A DNA stretch of 32,129 nt from JBFMFR01 sp040752025 (GCA_040752025.1 JBFMFR010000070.1:1-32129), one strand, 5' to 3'. Shown: positions 22,887 to 30,919, numbered from the stretch's first letter. Translations and numbers: made by a program. The notes: generated by a model from the letters alone, not told the origin.

Positions 22887-23857
22887 GAAGTTGCCCTCCT
22901 GCGCCGCCAGTAATCTAACAACAGCGCGATCAGGATCATGGCGCCAATTGCAGCGGATTGCCAGTAGGATGGGAAGCCGAGCAATACCAATCCATTGCGT
23001 AGTACCTGCATGAACGCAGCACCGAGCAGCACACCCAGGATACTGCCCTCGCCACCAAATAGACTGATGCCGCCGATCACCGCGGCTGCGATGATATCCA
23101 TTTCGTACCCGTTGGCCGCGGTTGGGGCGGCTACACCCAGGCGGGCGGTCATGAGTACCCCGCCCACAGCCGTCAGTAACCCACATAATGTGTAAACGAG
23201 CACCTTGACGTTAGTTGGCTCGATGCCTGAGACCATCAGTGCTCGTTCGCTGCCTCCCAGGGTGTAGATGTAGCGCCCTAACACGGTGTAATCCAGGAGA
23301 AAGAAAACCACAATGGCCAGCGCGCCCATGATGAGCACAGGGACGGGCAGGTTCCATGGCCCCAGGAGCAAATCGGCCTGGCCAAGAAAGCGGAATTCTG
23401 CTGGCAGGTTGCGCACCGGCCAGCCACCTGCCAGGCCAAAGGTGATGCCTCGCACGATCCCCAAAGTTCCCAATGTGACAATGAATGGGGGAAAACGGAT
23501 GCGTCCAACGAACAATCCATTGATCAGGCCGATGAGCCCTCCCACGAGCAGACCTGTCAGCACCGCTACAGAAACCGAAGCACCCGCTTGCAGGCACAGC
23601 GCGCTGATCAATCCAGATAGAGCCATCACGCTGCCAACAGATAGATCGATCCCCCCGATGATAATCACCATGCTCTCTCCAAAAGCAGCAATTGCGATCC
23701 AGGAGAAGTTGCGCGCAACGTTCAATAAATTGTTGGGCGTCAGGAAAGTATCGGTTTGCAGGCTGAGGAAAAGGATTACAACCAGCAGCAGGGAGAAAAC
23801 GACCAACTCCTGGCGATGAATCAAATTGCGCCAACCACGCTGCAAATAGATCAGCAT
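22883..23857 (-). CDS. RbsC-like ABC permease of the sensor cluster
   Basis: The 324-residue membrane protein has 8-10 helices and the CUT2 permease signature GGIDLSVGSVMALSG, followed by NGLFVGRIRFPPFIVTLGTLGIVRG and GGISLFGGEGSILGVLLGA. It is of full length. Three in-frame ATGs exist; ATG 23857 is preferred since AGAGG lies 6 nt upstream, while that sequence abuts ATG 23863 and no site precedes ATG 23893. In normal ribose importers this subunit works with a double-domain RbsA; here the only ATPase in the operon is the single degenerate ABC domain fused to a kinase. I infer it conducts a signal, with or without transport. Confidence 0.93.
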   Translation of the reverse strand: MLIYLQRGWRNLIHRQELVVFSLLLVVILFLSLQTDTFLTPNNLLNVARNFSWIAIAAFGESMVIIIGGIDLSVGSVMALSGLISALCLQAGASVSVAVLTGLLVGGLIGLINGLFVGRIRFPPFIVTLGTLGIVRGITFGLAGGWPVRNLPAEFRFLGQADLLLGPWNLPVPVLIMGALAIVVFFLLDYTVLGRYIYTLGGSERALMVSGIEPTNVKVLVYTLCGLLTAVGGVLMTARLGVAAPTAANGYEMDIIAAAVIGGISLFGGEGSILGVLLGAAFMQVLRNGLVLLGFPSYWQSAAIGAMILIALLLDYWRRRRATS

Positions 23858-23970
23858 GAGCATCCTCTCGCCGTGTTGATTGCCTCGAAACATGGACGCT
23901 GAGGCTTTAGAACCTGCACCAGTTTATCACACCTGTCAATGCGAAAGCAAGTTCACAGACACAATCACAA

Positions 23971-24038
23971 CTTCATCCTAACACAATCTGCCAGGCGAAG
24001 CATCACCCCTTTCCCTTACGTTTTTGGGGGATTCCCCC
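23971..24038 (-). promoter_or_regulatory. Conserved promoter/operator P2 of the sensor operon, shared with the regulator gene
   Basis: On the minus strand GGGGGAATCCCCC (24038-24026), a GGGAAAGGGG block, TGATGCTT, TAGGAT (23980-23975, candidate -10) and TGAAG repeat the order seen in P1. The element lies between the divergent permease and response-regulator genes and ends 33 bp before the -10 of the latter, so it could act on both. Confidence 0.65.
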
Positions 24039-24070
24039 GTATACCAAAACAGGTTTCCGCGAAATGATGG

Positions 24071-24076
24071 TATAAA
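24071..24076 (+). promoter_or_regulatory. -10 element of the response regulator, probably leaderless transcript
   Basis: TATAAA at 24071-24076 is only 8 bp before ATG 24085, and no Shine-Dalgarno is present. Transcription would begin at or within a base or two of the start codon. No -35 is seen; the conserved operator P2 sits just upstream. Confidence 0.5.
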
Positions 24077-24084
24077 TAGCGAAT

Positions 24085-25134
24085 ATGGGCAAAGTGCGCG
24101 TGTTATTAGCGGATGATCATGCTGTGGTGCGGGCTGGTATTCGCAAGGTGGTGGAGGAGATCCCCGGCCTGGAAGTTGTGGCGGAGGTGGGTAACGGCCT
24201 GCAAGTGTTTGAAGTTCTGGAGCGCGAGCCAGTCGATTGCCTGCTGGTCGATCTGACCATGCCAGATTTCGATCCGATGTCAGCCATCCGTCAGATACGT
24301 GAGCGGTTCCCCGAACTCAAAACTCTAATCGTCAGCGCTTACGATGACGATGTTTATGTGCAAGGGCTGCTCAAGGTAGGCGTGAATGGCTATCATTTGA
24401 AAGACCAACCTTTGAGCGATCTGAAGCTGGCGATCCAACGCGTGTTGGCAGGCGAGCGCTGGCTTTCCAGTCCGTTGATCAGCAAGTTGCTTGGGGGGAA
24501 TCAGGCAGAGGGAGGCGGCCCGCTTCTGACCAACCGCCAGCGCGAACTATTGCGCCTTTTACAGGATGGCCTGGATAATCAATCCATTGCGAACCAGATG
24601 GGTTTGAGCGTCAAGACGATTGAGAACCACCTGACACGTCTGTATCGCCAGTTAGATGTGCAGAGCCGCCTGGAGGCGGTGAATTATGTATTGCACCACC
24701 CATATGTTCTGGGTACACCGGGTGTAGAGGCTGCCAGTGCTGGCGGTCCAGGCACTGCAGCGCTGAACTGCATCTCTGTCCTGGTAGTGGATGATAATGG
24801 GCGTTATCGCCTGCAGTTACAGCGCATGATCGGCAAGATTTGCTCATTGGCAACGATTTACGAGGCCGAAAATACGCAGACTGCTGTGCATTTGGCTCAA
24901 CGTCTGGCGCCACAACTGGTGTTAATCGATGTGGTACTGGGGGATGAAGATGGCATCCAGTGCGCGCGCCGGATCAAGGTTGTTTCACCCAACTCGCGTA
25001 TCGTGCTGATCAGCGCGTATCCGGATCGGGAATTTCACCGCTTAGGTTTACAAGCTGGTGCGGTCGCTTTCCTGGATAAAAAAGATCTGGACTTGCCTGT
25101 TTTGCGCCAGGTGATCGAAGATATTACCGGGTGA
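24085..25134 (+). CDS. Response regulator with REC - LuxR HTH - REC architecture
   Basis: The 349-residue protein has a first receiver domain (1-120) with Asp10/Asp11, phospho-acceptor Asp56 (LLVDLTMP), Ser84 and Lys106. A NarL/LuxR helix-turn-helix lies at about 146-205 (LTNRQRELLRLLQDG, SVKTIENHLTRLYRQL). A Gly/Ala linker leads to a second receiver (230-349) with Asp236/Asp237, Asp282 (LIDVVLGDEDG), Ser310 and Lys332, so both receivers look phosphorylatable. The normal NarL order is REC-HTH, so the C-terminal receiver is an addition. It is the obvious partner of the ABC-kinase fusion encoded divergently, and the shared operators at P1 and P2 are its likely targets. Confidence 0.95.
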   Translation: MGKVRVLLADDHAVVRAGIRKVVEEIPGLEVVAEVGNGLQVFEVLEREPVDCLLVDLTMPDFDPMSAIRQIRERFPELKTLIVSAYDDDVYVQGLLKVGVNGYHLKDQPLSDLKLAIQRVLAGERWLSSPLISKLLGGNQAEGGGPLLTNRQRELLRLLQDGLDNQSIANQMGLSVKTIENHLTRLYRQLDVQSRLEAVNYVLHHPYVLGTPGVEAASAGGPGTAALNCISVLVVDDNGRYRLQLQRMIGKICSLATIYEAENTQTAVHLAQRLAPQLVLIDVVLGDEDGIQCARRIKVVSPNSRIVLISAYPDREFHRLGLQAGAVAFLDKKDLDLPVLRQVIEDITG

Positions 25135-25194
25135 TTCCGATCGGGCGAATCATCAGGGTTGGCAGGCGGGGGTGAATACCAAAGTTATCTCGAC

Positions 25195-25419
25195 CTACCA
25201 CCCACCAGTTCTCATGCGATTACGGATGGCATCCTGTAGCATCGCCAGTGTATTTGCGTAAAGCTGCTGGTGGATCGTGTTCGAGTCAGTGGCTTGCTGC
25301 TCCAGTTGTTTCAGTAAGTACACCAACCAGGTCAACCAGGTGCTGGGGTTGTTTTCGTAGTGCGCAAACCCTTCGGCGGTCTTGTTCAGCAAATCGCGTA
25401 GTTCATCTTCCCGGGTCAT
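25195..25419 (-). CDS. Small hypothetical protein (74 aa)
   Basis: The ORF encodes a soluble, helical, Gln/Leu-rich peptide (MTREDELRDLLNKTAEGFAH at its start) without cysteines or a signal peptide. Support for a real gene is the strong AGGAGG 6 nt before the ATG and amphipathic-looking helices. It converges on the response-regulator gene with 60 bp between stops, in which no terminator is obvious. I do not recognise the family. Confidence 0.65.
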   Translation of the reverse strand: MTREDELRDLLNKTAEGFAHYENNPSTWLTWLVYLLKQLEQQATDSNTIHQQLYANTLAMLQDAIRNRMRTGGW

Positions 25420-25605
25420 CGTGATCCTCCTGTGTGGATAAACTGGGTTCCCGATGATAAGTTCATTCGCTGATTATTATAACTGGTCTGGGAGCACGTG
25501 CCGGGCGCGATTGGTTTCGGGTTACTGGCGGCGATTTTGCCAGGCGCTTCGGTTATAATCATCGTGTGCAGCGGCAGCCTGTTGACCTGCCGAAGGAGGA
25601 AGTGC

Positions 25606-26574
25606 ATGTCTACTCAGTATTCGCTCGCTTTTTGGAATCTGGAAAACTTTTTCGACATCGAGGATTCGGCGCGCCGCTCTGAGAAGTTGCAGCGCGCCAT
25701 CGGGAAAGATATTAAGGGCTGGACCCAGGCGCTGGTGGATCGCAAGACCAGCCAGTTGGCTTCGATTATCCAGCAAATGAATTCGGGCAGAGGTCCGGAT
25801 CTTCTGGGGGTATGCGAGGTCGAAAACGCCTTCGTGCTGGACTTGCTGGTGCAAGCCCTGGCGCCCCTGGGGCGGCATTACGCTGTGGAGCATCACGACA
25901 TGAGCGACCAGCGCGGCATCGACGTTGGCTTTATCTATGATGCCGACCTGTTTTCAGTGGAGGCGCAGTTCAGCCACGTAGTAATGCGGCGCACGGCGAC
26001 TCGCGATATCTTGCAGGTAAACTTCCGCACCCGGCAGAATCGCCTGTTTGTGATTGTTGGCAATCACTGGCCTTCGCGCAGCGGTGGAGCGCTGGAGTCG
26101 GCTTGCTACCGGGCAATTGCCGGAGAGACCCTGACATACTTCCACCAGCGCATCCTGGAAGTGCATGGCAAGGATACGCCCGTGCTGGCGATGGGTGACT
26201 TCAACGATGAGCCTTTCGACCGTTCGTTGGTGGATTTCACCCTGAGCCTGCGTAGCCGCACAAAGGTCTCGAACGCTCGCAATGCCTGCTTCTTGAATTT
26301 GATGTGGCCTCTGATGGGACAGGGCTTGGGCTCGCTCTACTTCGATCGCGTCCCCAACATGCTGGACCAGTTCCTGGCCAATAAGAACCTGTTGAAGCAT
26401 GACGCCGTGCTTCACATCTTACCGGAAACGGCCGCGCTTGTGCGTTTCCCCGAAATGATTGCCACAGGGGAATACCCGGAGCCGGTACGCTTCGGCGGTA
26501 TGGGCAAACCGGTCAACCAGGATGGCTTCAGTGACCACTTCCCCGTGACGGTTCAGGTGGTAGAAACGGACTGA
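25606..26574 (+). CDS. Endonuclease/exonuclease/phosphatase family protein
   Basis: The 322-residue protein has the EEP-fold landmarks in order: FWNLENFFD (Asn11), VCEVEN (Glu71/Glu73, Mg ligand), GNHWPSR (Asn153/His154), MGDFNDEP (Asp198, Asn200) and a C-terminal FSDHFPV (Asp310-His311). All catalytic and metal positions are present, so it is likely an active Mg-dependent phosphodiesterase. The substrate could be nucleic acid or a phospho-ester; no signal peptide is seen, so it is cytosolic. ATG 25606 has AAGGAGG upstream; the frame extends to 25498 but without a ribosome site. Its stop is one base from the stop of the convergent DUF2177 gene. Confidence 0.9.
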   Translation: MSTQYSLAFWNLENFFDIEDSARRSEKLQRAIGKDIKGWTQALVDRKTSQLASIIQQMNSGRGPDLLGVCEVENAFVLDLLVQALAPLGRHYAVEHHDMSDQRGIDVGFIYDADLFSVEAQFSHVVMRRTATRDILQVNFRTRQNRLFVIVGNHWPSRSGGALESACYRAIAGETLTYFHQRILEVHGKDTPVLAMGDFNDEPFDRSLVDFTLSLRSRTKVSNARNACFLNLMWPLMGQGLGSLYFDRVPNMLDQFLANKNLLKHDAVLHILPETAALVRFPEMIATGEYPEPVRFGGMGKPVNQDGFSDHFPVTVQVVETD

Positions 26575-26575
26575 G

Positions 26576-26980
26576 CTACCTCAGCCACCTGCCGGCCAGG
26601 AAGCTGGCCAACGTCACCAGGGTGGCCAGAGTAGTGCCCCAGATCAGGTCGACAATCGTCACGATCAAGGGCCAGTTCTTCAGCGTTGCCAGGTTGGTCA
26701 GGTCGTAGGTGGCGTAGGTCATAAACCCAAACAACGCTCCCAACAGCAGTGCTTTGCCCAGGGAGTTGGCCTGTAAGCCAGGCGCCACGGCGAAGATCAG
26801 CAGCCCGACAATGAACAGCAAGTAGAAGGCGATGGCCGCGGCCCAATTTACTTGTGGTCTGAGCAGGTCCCCCAGGTATTTGCTGTAGAACCAGCGCGCC
26901 ACCAGGCCCAGCCAGACCATGTCGATGGCAAAAAATGCTGCCAGCGTTGCCAGGTAAAGCTTGATGTAATACGATATCAT
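26576..26980 (-). CDS. DUF2177 family membrane protein
   Basis: The protein of 134 residues has four hydrophobic helices. The first segment (YLATLAAFFAIDMVWLGLVARWFY) and the later GALFGFMTYATYDLTNLATLKNW are the family signature of DUF2177, whose function is unknown. ATG 26980 has GGAGG five nt upstream, so the longer in-frame start is not used. It is 45 bp downstream of the sulfatase gene and is the last gene of that operon; there is no space for a terminator before the convergent gene. Confidence 0.92.
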   Translation of the reverse strand: MISYYIKLYLATLAAFFAIDMVWLGLVARWFYSKYLGDLLRPQVNWAAAIAFYLLFIVGLLIFAVAPGLQANSLGKALLLGALFGFMTYATYDLTNLATLKNWPLIVTIVDLIWGTTLATLVTLASFLAGRWLR

Positions 26981-27025
26981 TTGAACCTCCATTACTTCAG
27001 GCTGGTGCATCACCAGCTCGTTTTG

Positions 27026-28480
27026 CTACTCCCAGCCGCGCCGGTTTTCCCGGATGGCGCCGTCCCAAGCCTCCATCCTCGCCACCATTTGGGCAGCTAT
27101 CTGGGGGTGGGACTCGATCAGGCTGTACGACTCGCTCGGGTCCGTTTCCAGGTTGAAAAGGAAGGGTCCCTGGCGCAGGCTGGCGTAGCCGCCATTGTCG
27201 GTCATGTGGCGGCGCATGTACTTCCAGTTCTGGTAGCGCATCCCGATCATAGAACTGCCCTTGTAGTATAAGAACTGTTCGTGAGGCGAGCCGGACAAAC
27301 CCTGGAGCATCGGCAGGATGTCTTTGCCGTCGATGATGCGGTCGGCGGGTAAAGGCGCGCCTGCTACCTTGAGCAAAGTAGGCAGGAAATCCAGGTTGCT
27401 TGCCATCCCCTCAATGGTCTGTCCAGTGGGCATTACTCCCGGCCAACGGGCGATTAACGGCACGCGCAGCCCGCCTTCGAAAGCCAGGTTCTTGCGGCCG
27501 CGCAGGCCGCCTGGGGCGCCCTGCCACCACGGGCCGTTGTCGCTGGTAAAGATCACCAGCGTTTTGTGCTCTAGCTGTAGTTCCTGCAAGCTCTTCAAGA
27601 TCTCGCCGATGCTCCAATCGATCTCTTCGACTGCGTCTCCATAAAGCCCGGCCGCCGACTTGCCGCTAAAAGCCGGCGAGGCGTGTGCGGGTGAATGTGG
27701 GAAAGGCTGGGCGTAATACAGGAAAAAGGGCCGGTTTTTGTTCTGGCGAATGAAGTCCAAAGCTTCTCGGGTGAGGTGGGTGGTTAGCTGGTCCTGGTCT
27801 GCGGGAGCGGGGATTTCGATGTGCTGGTTGCGATAGATTTCATATGGGGGCATATCGTTGCTGAACAGGGCCCCATAGAACAGGTCGAAGCCGCGATCGT
27901 TGGGCAAGGAGGGCGAGCGATCGCCCAGGTGCCATTTGCCCAGCAAAGCTGTCTGGTAGCCGCGGCGCTTTAACACTTCAGGCAGCAGGATCTCGTCTTG
28001 CGGGATGCCGCGTACTCCGTAGTTGTAGACCCCTAAAGCGTTGAAAGCGATATCCAGGGGCGCGCCTGCCGGGTAGAGCGGCATGGTGACATGGGTGCGG
28101 ATCGGGTAGCGCCCGGTCATCAAGCCGGCTCGCGACGGCGAACACAGCGGGGCGCAGGCGTAAAACTCAGTCAGGCATGTGCCTTCCGCTGCCAGCCGGT
28201 CCAGGTTGGGTGTGTGGATGGCCTGCGAGCCGTAGCAGCCCAGGTCGCCATAACCCAGGTCATCGGCGTTGATCAGGATGATATTGGGTAAATCTCCGGG
28301 TGCTGCCGCGGGTTGGATGCTTGCCAGCCAGGCCTGGGTGTTTTCATCGTGAAAGTCTCTGCCGTTCAGATCGTGCACCAGGCGCAAGCCTGCGCCTCCG
28401 GCTGCCAGCAGCCCGCCGGCAATCCCCGCAACTTTGAAGAAGTCGCGGCGGGTGAGTTTACCTGGGTTCGTTGTGGTCAT
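27026..28480 (-). CDS. Tat-exported type I sulfatase
   Basis: The 484-residue protein begins with a twin-arginine signal (TRRDFFKVAGIAGGLLAAGG). The formylglycine site is LCSPSRAGLMTG, with Cys113 in a C-x-P-x-R motif, so activation needs a formylglycine-generating enzyme not present here. Other family residues are NADDLGYGD (metal-binding Asp73/Asp74), GKWHLGD (Lys182, His184) and TSDNGPWW. It would hydrolyse sulfate esters, probably on sulfated glycans or aryl compounds, outside the cytoplasm. The start is 6 bp after the stop of the reductoisomerase-like gene and has only a weak Shine-Dalgarno, so coupled translation is likely. Confidence 0.94.
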   Translation of the reverse strand: MTTTNPGKLTRRDFFKVAGIAGGLLAAGGAGLRLVHDLNGRDFHDENTQAWLASIQPAAAPGDLPNIILINADDLGYGDLGCYGSQAIHTPNLDRLAAEGTCLTEFYACAPLCSPSRAGLMTGRYPIRTHVTMPLYPAGAPLDIAFNALGVYNYGVRGIPQDEILLPEVLKRRGYQTALLGKWHLGDRSPSLPNDRGFDLFYGALFSNDMPPYEIYRNQHIEIPAPADQDQLTTHLTREALDFIRQNKNRPFFLYYAQPFPHSPAHASPAFSGKSAAGLYGDAVEEIDWSIGEILKSLQELQLEHKTLVIFTSDNGPWWQGAPGGLRGRKNLAFEGGLRVPLIARWPGVMPTGQTIEGMASNLDFLPTLLKVAGAPLPADRIIDGKDILPMLQGLSGSPHEQFLYYKGSSMIGMRYQNWKYMRRHMTDNGGYASLRQGPFLFNLETDPSESYSLIESHPQIAAQMVARMEAWDGAIRENRRGWE

Positions 28481-28486
28481 GACAAC

Positions 28487-30004
28487 TCAACTCTTTGAAC
28501 CCAATACTTCTTCGCGGGCCTTTTGGTACAGGTGGCGCAGATCGCCCTGGATGCGCTGAATGCCAAGCGCCAGGCGTGTATCGCCGCCGAAAACGATTTT
28601 CCCGCTCAGCGCCGCGCGTGTGGCATCGATGCTTCCAGAGAACATGCCGTCCAGCACCTCGGCGCTGGTTTCCAGCCGCACTTGGGCGGTCTCAGGCGGC
28701 GCGCCCAGGCCGCCAGTGACTTCCCCGTCCAGGAAGGACAGGTAAAACTCCAGTTCGATATCCTTCAACAGGTAGTGGCTGGTGATCTGCCGGTCCTGGG
28801 CGAACTCTTGAAGGTTAGCGTCATGGGCGGCATACTCAAGGAAGCGGCTGATGATTTCGCTGGCTTGGGTCGCGTCAAGAGGGGGCAGCGCTGGCTGCGT
28901 TCTCGCTCGATGGGTCAGACGCTGCAACAGCCGCTCTAGCCAACTTTCCTTGGGTATGGGTCCGGGTTTTGTGTGCTGGGGAGCCGCGCCTGTGCTGGAT
29001 GCTAGGAACGAACCCAGGTCGGGCGTGTCGCCCAGGGCGGCTCGCAGCTCATTCTCAAACTGGTAGAGCGGCAGGGCGCGGGCGGTCTCTTGCAGGCTTT
29101 CCAGCGTTGGGCAGCCGGCCGCCTGCTCTGCTGACCATTCCCGGGCGAATTCGCCGCTGCGAATCTCCTCCAGGCCCTGCGCCATGCGCTGGCGCAGCTC
29201 GGGGAGCATGAAGCGCAGGCCGCGCGAGATCGAGCCATACTGGCTGGTGCGTGAGTGCAGGCGTGTCTGTTCGATCATGCCCAATTCGGCGATCTTGGCC
29301 AGCGTGTAGGAGAATTCGCCGGACATGTACAGTTCCAGCAGCACGGCTTCCGGCGGGTAGCCTTCATCCAGCAGCAGGTTTACGGCGCTCATCAGCACCT
29401 GCCCGAAGGCCGGGCCGAAACACTGCTCGGTGAACAAGTCCAATTCGGCTTCCTGCGCGAAGCTCACCTCAACCGCGCCCATTTTGGTGGCGCCGATGCC
29501 CTTTGCCAGGGCCAGGGCGCGCTCTTGGGCCTGCCCGGAGTGATCCTGGGCCACGCCGATGAATGCCGGGAAGCCGCGCCCGGCCTGGTACAGGTCGCGC
29601 ACCCCGGCGCCGATCATGCGCGGCGCTACCAGCACGACATCAACATCCTCAGGTGGCTGGAGATAGCCGAAGGCAATGTTATAGCCTGAGGCAAAGACCA
29701 GCGTATCGCCTGCTTCTAAAGCCGGGGCGATTTCCTGCGCGAACACCGCTGGCAGGATCTCGTCTGGGATGAGCAGCAGGATCACTTCGCCCTGCCGGGC
29801 AGCCTCGGTGAGCGAGAATACCGCGAATCCATCCTGGCGTGCCTGCTCGGAGTAACTGTCGGCGCGGTTGCCCACCAACACGGCCAGCCCGCTGTCGCGC
29901 AGGTTGAGCGCCTGGGCGCGCCCCTGGTTGCCGTACCCGATGACTGCGATGGTTTTGCCTGCCAGCAGGCTTAGATCAGCATCCTGGTCTCTATAGATTT
30001 TCAT
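28487..30004 (-). CDS. Ketol-acid reductoisomerase-like protein fused to an SCP2-like domain
   Basis: The 505-residue protein has an N-terminal Rossmann domain (GYGNQGRAQALNLRDSG, then VGNRADSYS) and the knotted helical domain of class I reductoisomerase to about residue 330. Catalytic Asp189 and Glu193 (ELDLFTEQ) and Ser251 are kept, but the Lys of the usual VAPKGPGH is Arg129 (VAPRMIGAG), and the second acidic cluster reads ELYMSGE instead of ECLHE. A Pro-rich linker (340-378) leads to an SCP2/sterol-carrier-like domain (about 380-497). These changes argue against a normal role in branched-chain amino-acid synthesis. The start overlaps the upstream stop as ATGA and has GGAGAA before it; the sulfatase follows. 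Confidence 0.85.
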   Translation of the reverse strand: MKIYRDQDADLSLLAGKTIAVIGYGNQGRAQALNLRDSGLAVLVGNRADSYSEQARQDGFAVFSLTEAARQGEVILLLIPDEILPAVFAQEIAPALEAGDTLVFASGYNIAFGYLQPPEDVDVVLVAPRMIGAGVRDLYQAGRGFPAFIGVAQDHSGQAQERALALAKGIGATKMGAVEVSFAQEAELDLFTEQCFGPAFGQVLMSAVNLLLDEGYPPEAVLLELYMSGEFSYTLAKIAELGMIEQTRLHSRTSQYGSISRGLRFMLPELRQRMAQGLEEIRSGEFAREWSAEQAAGCPTLESLQETARALPLYQFENELRAALGDTPDLGSFLASSTGAAPQHTKPGPIPKESWLERLLQRLTHRARTQPALPPLDATQASEIISRFLEYAAHDANLQEFAQDRQITSHYLLKDIELEFYLSFLDGEVTGGLGAPPETAQVRLETSAEVLDGMFSGSIDATRAALSGKIVFGGDTRLALGIQRIQGDLRHLYQKAREEVLGSKS

Positions 30005-30699
30005 GGCCGTTCTCCACTCGATGCGCTTGAGCTCTGGATCTGCTGCTGTGTCTGTCTAACGAACCACCACCCCGCCAACGCGGCAAACACGTCGGTCAGG
30101 AGCCAGCCGATCAAGGCAACGGGTGGGTTGGCATCCGGAACTACGGCGCGCGCCCGGTAGTTAACCCAGTTGGCGATGCCATACGCCAGGCTGGAGAGGG
30201 CGATCAGCGCCATCACCGTGTTCACAGGCTGGTCGGTTGTGTCGCGCCAGCGCGCCCAGGCGGCGTAGAGCATACCTGCATCCAGCAGCGGGAAGATCGT
30301 CCCGGCCAGGATGTAATCGAATGGCTGGCTGCTGATCTTTTGCAAGGGCTGGACGAAGCCGAACCACAGCACCAGCGCCGCCACCAGCATCGCCGCCAGG
30401 ATGCCAGCCCAGCGCCGCCAGGGCCAGGCGGCCGGGTATAACCATAAGGCCAGCAGCACGAAGACATAGCGCAACACGTACAGGTTATCGACCAGGCCAG
30501 GGATGTCTTCGCTCACCAGCATCACATACAGCCCCCAGATCAGACTGGAGAGCGTGTTCACACTCCATCCGGCCGCCAGCCAGCCCCACAGGCGGCGTCC
30601 AGCCGGATAACGGTAGGCCAGCCACCACAAAAAGCCGATCAGGAACAGGCTGAAGAAGAAAGAAACAGCGTAGAAAGCGGAGATGAGGGTTTCGTTCAT
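30001..30699 (-). CDS. Seven-helix integral membrane protein, function unknown
   Basis: The 232-residue protein has about seven hydrophobic segments rich in Trp and Tyr (for example FFFSLFLIGFLWWLAY and AALAGWWFV) with a short polar C-terminus. I do not recognise the family; the layout resembles 7-TM sensor or lipid-handling modules only in general form. ATG 30699 is preceded by AAGGA. It is the first gene of a four-gene operon and overlaps the reductoisomerase/SCP2 fusion by 4 bp, which suggests a membrane partner for that protein. Confidence 0.82.
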   Translation of the reverse strand: MNETLISAFYAVSFFFSLFLIGFLWWLAYRYPAGRRLWGWLAAGWSVNTLSSLIWGLYVMLVSEDIPGLVDNLYVLRYVFVLLALWLYPAAWPWRRWAGILAAMLVAALVLWFGFVQPLQKISSQPFDYILAGTIFPLLDAGMLYAAWARWRDTTDQPVNTVMALIALSSLAYGIANWVNYRARAVVPDANPPVALIGWLLTDVFAALAGWWFVRQTQQQIQSSSASSGERP

Positions 30700-30786
30700 G
30701 TTCTGAGATCCTTATTGGCTCGGGGAATTTCTCATCGGAATATTTTTCGATGGCGTTGTTCGGTTTGACCAGGTGAGCGTGGGAAT

Positions 30787-30792
30787 ATTATA
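30787..30792 (-). promoter_or_regulatory. Candidate -10 for the 7-TM - KARI/SCP2 - sulfatase - DUF2177 operon
   Basis: A perfect TATAAT on the minus strand lies about 90 nt before ATG 30699. No convincing -35 is present at the right distance, so this is tentative. Confidence 0.3.
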
Positions 30793-30919
30793 AGCGCTTT
30801 TCGACCGGTCAGCCGACAGGTGACACCTGGATGCATTCGGGTCTGCCAGCGCGCTATTGGCATCGTAAGATTCCACTACCCCTGGTATACTTGCGAAAAC
30901 GCACAGCGGAGGCCACGGC

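Noticed and set aside
23934..23939. Perfect TTGACA on the minus strand before the sensor operon
   Set aside because: No -10 lies 16-18 bp downstream; the element conserved with the other operon puts the promoter further upstream.
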